This document shows, piece by piece, positions 1 through 5,831 of a stretch of DNA of 11,430 nt. How positions within the stretch are numbered: the stretch's first letter is position 1; the number at the start of each line of letters is the position of its first letter. A program made the position numbers and the translations under genes. Location of the stretch: positions 1 to 11,430 of the forward strand of contig CAZUUA010000050.1 of NCBI GenBank assembly GCA_964623635.1, in the 5' to 3' direction. Source of the DNA: UMGS1696 sp964623635. Its GTDB lineage: Bacteria > Bacillota > Clostridia > Oscillospirales > CAG-272. Under the pieces are notes generated by a model. It was not told where the DNA came from. It ran no database searches and saw nothing but the letters and a program-made list of their open reading frames with translations.

Positions 1-2121
1 GTTGTGGGACAGGGTACAGTCGTAGGCGTACCGCAGCACGATGCCGATGCCGTTGCCGTGGACTCTGCCGTAGGAGCCGATGTAGTTGTCCGTAATGGTG
101 ATGTCGTGGTTCACCGCCGTGGTGTTTGGCGTCAGATCGTTGACACCATAAATGGTCACGCCACCGGCGCCCAGATCCGTGAAGGTGCAGTGGGTCACGT
201 CCAGGTGGGACACAGCCTTTTGCACCTCCAGCGCATAGTCCCCGATATGGGCAAAGCTACAGCCATCGAACCGCACATAGGACACATCGTTCAGCCGCAC
301 AGCCCCGTGGATATCCGACGCTGCCTGCCCCGATGCCCGGTTGGTGGTCTTCCAGTCGCTGCCCGCAAAGCCGATATTCGTAAAGGAAAGCGCCGGTGTA
401 TCGGTCGTGCCATGGAGTCCGTCGGCGGTCAGCAGCACATCGATGTTCGACACCTGCAGTGTAAAGCTGTCGATGCTTTCGTTTTCGTAGGGAATGTACA
501 GCAGCTTGCCGGTCGCCTTGTCCACATAAAACTGACCGGGTTCCCGGAGCATTTCGTACACGTTGTCCAGATAATACGGCGCACCGTGGGTGTACTCGAT
601 GAAGGCGATACCGGGGGACGTTTTGGTGACGAGCTGCTTCTTTGCCGTATCGATTTCGGCAATTTCCAACCGTTCATCGTTCCAGTAGTGGAACATATGC
701 ACTTGTATGTCGTCCAGCCGGGTGAAGGTCTCGATGGTGGCGTCGTCGTAGCCCAGATGGATCATGCTCTCGTTGTAGGGGATCTGGGCAGCTGGGCGAT
801 CCAGCACCGCTTCCAGTTCGCCGTTTCCTGCCGGATACCGAGGCCTTGTCAGTCGTGTACCGGTGGACGAGAAGCATTGGTTCGGGTACAAAACCGTCTC
901 TTCGACCGTGGGCAGTGGTGCTTCCCATGCCATGACGCCGTTCACCGTGGTCACCGTGAAGCCGGTCACAGGCAGCCAACCGCAGAACCGGGCTTCCGTG
1001 GCGTCCCTACATACAAAGGATATCGTGGAACCAAACAGCCCCACATTGGTGTTGTCCAGCGTCATGGTGTTGGTCAGCAGATAGTCTCCGCCGGTCATTT
1101 CCACGGTGATGGCATAGGGACCCTTGGCAGCCAAAGCGACGATCCCGGCAAACAGTGCGTCTCCTGTGGAAAAGGGTGCAGCCTTGGTGCCGTCTCCGCT
1201 TGTGGCAGCTGCAGCATCGGCGTACAGGGTCACGGACTGTCTTGTCAGCTTTCCTTCGAGAATGGTTCCGTTTTCGTAAGTCATGGTGTCCTCCTCTATT
1301 CGTTGGCACAGCGCCAGTACAGCACCACGCAGCTGCACCCGGTCGCTGGCTGAAATGCACATTTGTCCACCTTCGTTGACGGTGACGGTATAGCCGTCGA
1401 CCTGCGTTTCCTGGATCTGCAGCAGGATCTGTCGTTGGTATCGCTCCTTGGGCAGGTCCGATATGCTGATCTTTTTCACCGGAAGCCAACGGCCGATCTG
1501 GGCTGCAACGGTGTTTTGCAGGAGTGTACCGCAGTCCGGTTCGCCGTTTTTGTCAGCGGTGTACAGGATCTCGTAGTCCGCAATATCGTTGCCGCACAGC
1601 GAACCGCCGTCCAGCCGATAATCCACCGTGTGGGTGTGCAGCACACCTTCGGTGGGTTCCATATCGGTGTGTGCCAGCAGCCACGTGACCGCTTCTGTGA
1701 GTGCCATGTCGTCACCGGCTGCCAGTACATATCGTCCGGCCGTGTAGCCAACGGTGTATTCGCCGATCCGCAGACCTGTGGAAAACTGTGCGGTTTCCGG
1801 CCGATTGGTGTCGCCAAGCAAAATTTCGGCCGTACCGGTGGGAGCATCTTCCCCACGATTCACCCAGTCGGTGGTCAACGGCAGCGTCATGCCCAAAGCG
1901 GCAAAACCGTCTCGCAAGGTGGTAGCGGCGTGGATCACCGTATCTGTGGCGGAATCCGGCCGCACAATGGTGTACTCTGTCCAGTGCACACCTGTGTCTG
2001 CCGCAGTTTCCTCCTCCACGCCGTTTTTATCAGGTATGTCCGGCACGTCTTCGTGGGTACAGCTGCCCAGAAAGCTGACGGCACATAGGATACAGAACAG
2101 GATGCGTAGTTTTCGCAGCAT
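1..2121 (-). CDS. Surface lipoprotein with duplicated N-terminal domain and right-handed parallel beta-helix (partial, C-terminus missing)
   Basis: The frame is open for 707 codons from the ATG at 2121 to the left edge, so the C-terminus lies outside the window. The start has AGGAGG five bases upstream. Residues 1-21 are a lipoprotein signal: basic MLRKLR, a hydrophobic core and lipobox LGSC with Cys21, so the mature protein should be anchored outside the membrane. Residues about 50-160 and 183-290 look like two diverged copies of one alpha/beta domain; copy 1 contains EILLGDTNR, and the second Y-x-V-x-V-x-x-G pattern recurs near the end of copy 2. From about residue 297 (GDGTKAAPF) the pattern is that of parallel beta-helix proteins: a GWLPVTGF stretch, RPRYP, a FYVDKATGKLLYIP hairpin, then rungs such as VRFDGCSFAHIGDYALEV. 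From memory this layout resembles GH141-type and related carbohydrate-active beta-helix proteins, but no catalytic residues can be assigned. It is the last visible gene of the oxidoreductase/glycyl-radical cluster, 49 bases downstream of the radical enzyme. A surface glycan-binding or cleaving role is inferred. Confidence 0.85.
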   Translation of the reverse strand, partial: MLRKLRILFCILCAVSFLGSCTHEDVPDIPDKNGVEEETAADTGVHWTEYTIVRPDSATDTVIHAATTLRDGFAALGMTLPLTTDWVNRGEDAPTGTAEILLGDTNRPETAQFSTGLRIGEYTVGYTAGRYVLAAGDDMALTEAVTWLLAHTDMEPTEGVLHTHTVDYRLDGGSLCGNDIADYEILYTADKNGEPDCGTLLQNTVAAQIGRWLPVKKISISDLPKERYQRQILLQIQETQVDGYTVTVNEGGQMCISASDRVQLRGAVLALCQRIEEDTMTYENGTILEGKLTRQSVTLYADAAAATSGDGTKAAPFSTGDALFAGIVALAAKGPYAITVEMTGGDYLLTNTMTLDNTNVGLFGSTISFVCRDATEARFCGWLPVTGFTVTTVNGVMAWEAPLPTVEETVLYPNQCFSSTGTRLTRPRYPAGNGELEAVLDRPAAQIPYNESMIHLGYDDATIETFTRLDDIQVHMFHYWNDERLEIAEIDTAKKQLVTKTSPGIAFIEYTHGAPYYLDNVYEMLREPGQFYVDKATGKLLYIPYENESIDSFTLQVSNIDVLLTADGLHGTTDTPALSFTNIGFAGSDWKTTNRASGQAASDIHGAVRLNDVSYVRFDGCSFAHIGDYALEVQKAVSHLDVTHCTFTDLGAGGVTIYGVNDLTPNTTAVNHDITITDNYIGSYGRVHGNGIGIVLRYAYDCTLSHN

Positions 2122-2126
2122 GGGAA

Positions 2127-2132
2127 CCTCCT
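2127..2132 (-). promoter_or_regulatory. Ribosome binding site of the beta-helix lipoprotein
   Basis: AGGAGG on the minus strand lies five bases before the ATG at 2121. It fixes the start of a frame that is otherwise easy to miss because it has no stop inside the window. Confidence 0.8.
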
Positions 2133-2170
2133 ATCTCATTTTGTGTCACGGTGCTCCGAGGCGACACTTG

Positions 2171-4345
2171 TCAAATGCTTCGCCGGATCACCTCATCCTG
2201 CACGTCCTTGGACAGCACCGTGAACAGGGCACTGTAGCCGCAGATCCGCACGATCAGATCCGGGTGTGTGCCCTTGTGGTCCCGTTCTTCCCGGAGCATC
2301 GCCTTGTCCACTACGTTGAGCTGCAGCACCGGCAATTTCATGTCGAGGCAGGTACGGATGTAGTCCGTCATGGTGGAAAGGTATTGGTCACCCTCGCCAT
2401 AGGGAATCGATATATCAAACATTCCCACATCGTGATAGTCCGCTTTTGTCAGCCGATGCATGGACGTAGCCGCCGTGGTCAGCTCCGGCAGAGAGGCCAT
2501 ATTCATCTGTCGGGAAAGATCTTCGCCAGCCTTCCGTCCATCGGGTGTGGCAGCCGTACCACGCATTGTGTGGAACATATAGTAGGTGAACAGGGACGTG
2601 CCCCACGGGATCCCACGACCGTTCAGGATCCCCTTGGAAACCGTACCAAGATCCATGGAAAGCTGCTCGGCAAAATCGTCTGCCGCTGTCGAATGCCCAA
2701 ACCGTTCGTCACTGTTCCGGATCCGTTGCCGCAGCACTTCGGCATCTGCAAAATTCGTCTCCACCGCATGGAGCAGAATGTCCAACGTTCCATCTGCATA
2801 GGCGTGCCGCAGACTGAGCAGACTGTCGCAGACCGTACCAAAAGCCACAAGCGAGAGGGTCTTGGCATTGTATCGGGCTCCACCGGCACAATAGTCCACG
2901 CCACGGGCTATGCAGTCCGCCGTGAATGCCGATTGCAGCGGTTCCAGCTGGATCGTGTGGTGGATGGCTTCGTAGGGGCGCACCGCATCGGTCACATACA
3001 GGATCAGCGAACGCAGATTGGCAAGGAACGAATGGTACAGCTCGTCGAATGTGGAAATGGCAAAACAGCCATGGCGGTACACCTGCCGCTGGTCTTCGCT
3101 GAGCTTGCCTTCACCACCCAGCGTGTCCAACAGCACCTGCGCCATGTTCAGGTACAAAAAGGCACGGCTGTGGAGCATATTCCGGCAGATCACTTCCTCA
3201 CAGCCCACGCCCACATAGCACCGTGCATCCTCAGGAGACAGTCCCATCCGCTGGAACATGGGCACGATGTAGTCGTCGTTTTCAATGATCAGATTGTTGT
3301 GTCCCAGCCGGATCAAGGCAGAGAGCTTGTCCAGGTAGGCTCTGGGACTGTAGGCACCGGCTCTGGCGTTGAGCTTCGGGTGGATCAGCTTATTCTCCGT
3401 GTAGGTGTGCAGCACCATGTCCGTGATCTCGTTGTACACCGGGTTTCCGTCCGGGTCGCAGCCGCCGATCATCACCGTCACCCCATTGTCGAAGGCCTGA
3501 CGGTTCTCGTCGTATTTTGCGTGGGCATCCGTTTTGAATAAGAAGCAGCTGATGAGAAACTGCGCCTCCGCCGGTGTGATCCGACCTGCCGCCAGGTCTC
3601 GCTTGTAGAAGGGATAGAGCAGCCTGTCGATGGGACCCTCGGCGTGCATCCCGGCGCCATCCAGCATAGCGGTGTACAGGCAAATGCAGAGTAGAGCATT
3701 GCACGCATCGTACAGGGTCACCGGTGCATCCCAGGGCGTGTTGGCAGAATGTGCGATCCGCTCCATATTGTACCGGGTGTCCTCATCGATGGTGGGATCC
3801 TGCAGTCGTTCCACGGCCGCCGCCTTGAATCGTTCCCCCAGCTGGCGGATCAGTTGGCAGATCTCCATGACCCCTTCCCGGTACCGCTTTTTTTCGGAAT
3901 CCGTTTCGGTGGCGTTGTAGCGTTTGCACTCCTCGTAGACCCCGGAGAAGCCCATAGCAAGCAGCTTGTCGTAGTCGATGGTGCGGTGCAGGGTGTCGGT
4001 GTATTTACCAAGAGAACCTAAATTGTTTGCCTGTACAACGGACTGCATCTGGTGGAATGGCGAAAAATCCACGCCGCTTTGCTCCTGACAGAGCCAGCCT
4101 ACGCCATAATGACAATACCCACGGTCACCGCCGCCGTCGATCTCAAAGGCATAGGGATAGTGGTCGAACAGGTGGATGGGACACAGCTCCACGGCAGCGC
4201 GGATCAGAGCCAGCTTGCGCTCCAGGCAGTCTCCACCCACCGGCACCTTTTCACGGATCAAAGACATATCGGTGGGATAGTGATCCAGCACCGCATCAAA
4301 ATCCTGTTGGATGAATGGCTTCATTTTCAAAAAATCAAATTGCAT
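2171..4345 (-). CDS. Glycyl-radical enzyme (pyruvate formate-lyase superfamily), dehydratase-like, substrate unknown
   Basis: This is a 724-residue PFL-superfamily protein. Near the C-terminus, VRICGYSALF carries the radical glycine at Gly703, about 21 residues from the end as is usual. The thiyl cysteine is Cys382 in GVGCEEVICR. The Cys-x-Glu arrangement (Cys382, Glu384) matches glycyl-radical dehydratases and lyases (glycerol or propanediol dehydratase, choline lyase, hydroxyproline dehydratase, usually GCVE). Pyruvate formate-lyase itself has two adjacent cysteines. At 724 residues it is shorter than typical members (about 750-850), and the GCEEV context is not one I recognise from a characterised clade, so the substrate cannot be named. 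The start has AGGAG six bases upstream (4352-4356). The Gfo/Idh oxidoreductase lies 89 bases upstream and the lipoprotein 49 bases downstream, all apparently in one operon. The family needs an AdoMet-radical activase, which is not in this window. The enzyme would be cytoplasmic and oxygen-sensitive, which implies an anaerobe. Confidence 0.9.
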   Translation of the reverse strand: MQFDFLKMKPFIQQDFDAVLDHYPTDMSLIREKVPVGGDCLERKLALIRAAVELCPIHLFDHYPYAFEIDGGGDRGYCHYGVGWLCQEQSGVDFSPFHQMQSVVQANNLGSLGKYTDTLHRTIDYDKLLAMGFSGVYEECKRYNATETDSEKKRYREGVMEICQLIRQLGERFKAAAVERLQDPTIDEDTRYNMERIAHSANTPWDAPVTLYDACNALLCICLYTAMLDGAGMHAEGPIDRLLYPFYKRDLAAGRITPAEAQFLISCFLFKTDAHAKYDENRQAFDNGVTVMIGGCDPDGNPVYNEITDMVLHTYTENKLIHPKLNARAGAYSPRAYLDKLSALIRLGHNNLIIENDDYIVPMFQRMGLSPEDARCYVGVGCEEVICRNMLHSRAFLYLNMAQVLLDTLGGEGKLSEDQRQVYRHGCFAISTFDELYHSFLANLRSLILYVTDAVRPYEAIHHTIQLEPLQSAFTADCIARGVDYCAGGARYNAKTLSLVAFGTVCDSLLSLRHAYADGTLDILLHAVETNFADAEVLRQRIRNSDERFGHSTAADDFAEQLSMDLGTVSKGILNGRGIPWGTSLFTYYMFHTMRGTAATPDGRKAGEDLSRQMNMASLPELTTAATSMHRLTKADYHDVGMFDISIPYGEGDQYLSTMTDYIRTCLDMKLPVLQLNVVDKAMLREERDHKGTHPDLIVRICGYSALFTVLSKDVQDEVIRRSI

Positions 4346-4365
4346 ACAGAACTCCTATAGGGTGT

Positions 4366-4386
4366 CACATACCCTTGTGGTACGTG
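4366..4386 (-). other. Short stem-loop in the leader between the oxidoreductase and the glycyl-radical enzyme
   Basis: On the minus strand CACGTACC pairs with GGTATGTG across the loop ACAAG, giving 8 bp with one G-U pair. There is no U-run after it, so it is not a typical terminator. It sits about 20 bases before the start codon of the glycyl-radical enzyme and 9 bases before its ribosome site. It could be a processing or stability element, or chance. Confidence 0.35.
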
Positions 4387-4434
4387 CTTTTGGCTATACA
4401 GCATATGGAACATAAGACATCACCGCAGGCAACC

Positions 4435-5484
4435 TTAGCGGATGTCCACCCAAGCATTGGTTTGGGCGGAGGTCATGATGGCGTCGAGCATTTTCTGCAT
4501 CCGAACACCGTCGGCCAGTGTGGGAAGATAGATGTCCTTTTTGCCGTGTAGAAGATCGATGAAGCATTGCTGCTGTCCGGCACGATAGGCTTCAGGCACC
4601 GTGAGCACCTCCATGGCATTTTCGTCCGCCATATCGGGACGATGGACTTCGATCTTGGTGTTGTCGTTCAAATCGAACCGGATCGCCCCCTTTTCTCCAT
4701 AGATGTCCACCATGATGTGGTTGCGATTTCCATAGGCAGCACGGGTGATGGAGAAGGTCGCAGCTGCACCACCTGCAAAGCGTGCCAGAAAATGACACCA
4801 GTCGTCCGTGGTGACCGGTGCGATCTCTTCACTGTCCTCTCGTTTGCGATAGGGAACTGCCGTACCAAGGTTGGCAAATACGCCGGTCAGGTCGCCTGCC
4901 AAAAACGTGGTCAGATCGAGGATATGTACCCCCAGATCTCCCGACACGCCATACCGGGCAATGTCCCGATCGAACCGCCAATCCAGCCGGCGTCCGGGCA
5001 TATAGGCACTGGATTTCAGATACTGCGCATAGATGTTGACGACCCGTCCCAGCATCCCTGTATCGACCAGATGTCGGGCATAGCGCACCGCCGGCATAAA
5101 TCGGTAAGAGAAGCAGATCATGGACGGGATGTTCTTTTCGGTGGCACGATGGAGCAGCTCTTCCGTTTCCGCATAATTTACGCCCAGCGGCTTTTCCACA
5201 CAGAAGGGCTTACCGGCTTCGACAGCTGCCATCGCCATAGGCACGTGTAAATTGTTGGGTGTACAAATATCGATCGCATCGACAGAGGAAAGCGCCACTA
5301 GATCGTGCCAATCTGTGAATCGTCTTTCCATGGGCACACCATATCGATCACCGGCCGCATCCAGTCTATCCCGGCGAATGTCGCACAGGGCATGGATCAC
5401 CCCACCGGTGGCAGCCTTGATCTGGGGCAAATGATTTCCGGATATGCCGCCGCACCCGATCAAACCAATACGAATATCCTGCAT
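4435..5484 (-). CDS. Gfo/Idh/MocA-family NAD(P)-dependent oxidoreductase
   Basis: The protein has 349 residues, normal for the family. The N-terminal Rossmann fold begins RIGLIGCGGISGNH (residues 5-18), with the GxGxxG dinucleotide loop at Gly10-Gly12 region. ICTPNNLH (73-80) and the family signature EKP (97-99, catalytic Lys98) follow. The C-terminal substrate domain has GDLGVHILDL (182-191), with His187 at the usual catalytic position. Members oxidise or reduce sugars, inositols, amino sugars or other polyols; the exact substrate cannot be told. The ATG at 5484 is chosen because AAAGGAG lies eight bases upstream and the Rossmann fold starts at residue 5. The frame stays open upstream to 5733, but that part crosses the promoter and looks non-coding. 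It is the first gene of the minus-strand cluster. A soluble, cytoplasmic protein that would feed or drain the glycyl-radical step is inferred. Confidence 0.92.
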   Translation of the reverse strand: MQDIRIGLIGCGGISGNHLPQIKAATGGVIHALCDIRRDRLDAAGDRYGVPMERRFTDWHDLVALSSVDAIDICTPNNLHVPMAMAAVEAGKPFCVEKPLGVNYAETEELLHRATEKNIPSMICFSYRFMPAVRYARHLVDTGMLGRVVNIYAQYLKSSAYMPGRRLDWRFDRDIARYGVSGDLGVHILDLTTFLAGDLTGVFANLGTAVPYRKREDSEEIAPVTTDDWCHFLARFAGGAAATFSITRAAYGNRNHIMVDIYGEKGAIRFDLNDNTKIEVHRPDMADENAMEVLTVPEAYRAGQQQCFIDLLHGKKDIYLPTLADGVRMQKMLDAIMTSAQTNAWVDIR

Positions 5485-5492
5485 ATGAAATG

Positions 5493-5499
5493 CTCCTTT
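5493..5499 (-). promoter_or_regulatory. Ribosome binding site that sets the start of the Gfo/Idh gene
   Basis: AAAGGAG on the minus strand is eight bases before the ATG at 5484. It decides against the much longer open frame that reaches 5733. Confidence 0.8.
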
Positions 5500-5565
5500 C
5501 CACACATGGCAGAATCCCGAATAGCACGCAGACAAAGTGCCATATTGATGTAGGATCCTGTTATG

Positions 5566-5594
5566 AGTATAGCATTTTTTGGTGGCTTTGTCAA
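5566..5594 (-). promoter_or_regulatory. Sigma-A promoter of the oxidoreductase / glycyl-radical / lipoprotein operon
   Basis: On the minus strand, -35 TTGACA (5594-5589) is followed by exactly 17 bases and -10 TATACT (5571-5566). Transcription would start near 5560, about 75 bases before the first gene. No other convincing promoter is seen before the two downstream genes, which fits a single transcript. Confidence 0.85.
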
Positions 5595-5600
5595 TAGAAA

Positions 5601-5609
5601 ATTGTACAC
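5601..5609. repeat. Left half of a matched inverted-repeat pair (ATTGTACAC)
   Basis: This is the exact reverse complement of the 9 bases at 5765-5773. It lies six bases upstream of the minus-strand -35 box. With its partner it could be an operator used at both divergent promoters. No regulator gene is in the window. Confidence 0.3.
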
Positions 5610-5695
5610 CGGCGCAGAGAGGGAATGGGCAAAGTCGGTGGTCATAAGTCGAAAACATTTGGCGCATCCATTTTTGGGTTCTTGATTTTCTCATC

Positions 5696-5713
5696 ATTTT
5701 TTCATGAAAAAAT
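5696..5713. promoter_or_regulatory. Perfect 18-bp palindrome, candidate operator
   Basis: ATTTTTTCATGAAAAAAT reads the same on both strands. It ends 13 bases before the plus-strand -35 box. The position suits an activator or repressor dimer site, or an A/T-rich UP-like element. As a transcript it could also form a hairpin, but no gene ends here. Confidence 0.4.
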
Positions 5714-5726
5714 TTGCCGTACCCGG

Positions 5727-5755
5727 TTGACAAAATGATTCGTTTATATTATAAT
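5727..5755 (+). promoter_or_regulatory. Sigma-A promoter of the alpha-oxoamine synthase gene
   Basis: It is a full consensus promoter: TTGACA (5727-5732), 17 bases, TATAAT (5750-5755). Transcription would start near 5762, giving a leader of about 70 bases. Confidence 0.9.
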
Positions 5756-5764
5756 AAACACAGA

Positions 5765-5773
5765 GTGTACAAT
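5765..5773. repeat. Right half of the matched inverted-repeat pair (GTGTACAAT)
   Basis: This is the exact reverse complement of 5601-5609. It lies just after the expected plus-strand transcription start, a position where a bound protein would repress. Confidence 0.3.
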
Positions 5774-5815
5774 AACCTTTCGTCTACTGTTGCACAGAAT
5801 GACAATCGTGAGAAA

Positions 5816-5821
5816 AGGGAG
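5816..5821 (+). promoter_or_regulatory. Ribosome binding site that sets the start of the alpha-oxoamine synthase
   Basis: AGGGAG lies ten bases before the ATG at 5832. The in-frame TTG at 5790 and ATG at 5799 have no such site, and the extra residues they add are not family-like. Confidence 0.65.
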
Positions 5822-5831
5822 ACTAAGAACT

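Larger units (their letters stand above)
5485..5831. promoter_or_regulatory. Divergent intergenic control region
   Basis: This gene-free stretch of about 350 bases separates the minus-strand operon from the plus-strand alpha-oxoamine synthase. It holds both promoters, an 18-bp palindrome and a pair of matched 9-bp inverted repeats, each listed separately. The part from about 5610 to 5690 shows nothing I recognise. Confidence 0.75.

Noticed and set aside
4..1353. Plus-strand open frame of 449 codons
   Set aside because: It is codon-aligned antisense to the beta-helix lipoprotein, has low-complexity Val/Gly/His-rich translation and no ribosome site. The minus-strand frame has a lipobox, ribosome site and family features.
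429..1856. A chain of short minus-strand frames suggesting a broken or frameshifted gene
   Set aside because: These lie in other frames. The true lipoprotein frame is uninterrupted from 2121 to 1, so there is no pseudogene.
1754..3541. Plus-strand open frame of 595 codons
   Set aside because: It runs across the end of the glycyl-radical gene and the start of the lipoprotein on the other strand. It exists because those genes lack TTA, CTA and TCA codons, and its product resembles nothing.
5485..5733. N-terminal extension of the Gfo/Idh frame up to 5733
   Set aside because: It crosses the operon's own promoter, lacks a ribosome site and precedes a normal Rossmann start at 5484 that has AAAGGAG.
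5743..5758. AT-rich near-palindrome TTTATATTATAATAAA
   Set aside because: It contains the -10 box and the symmetry is incomplete, so the promoter explains it.
5790..5831. Earlier TTG or ATG starts for the alpha-oxoamine synthase
   Set aside because: The extra 14 or 11 residues are basic and unlike the family N-terminus, and only the ATG at 5832 has an AGGGAG at a usable distance.
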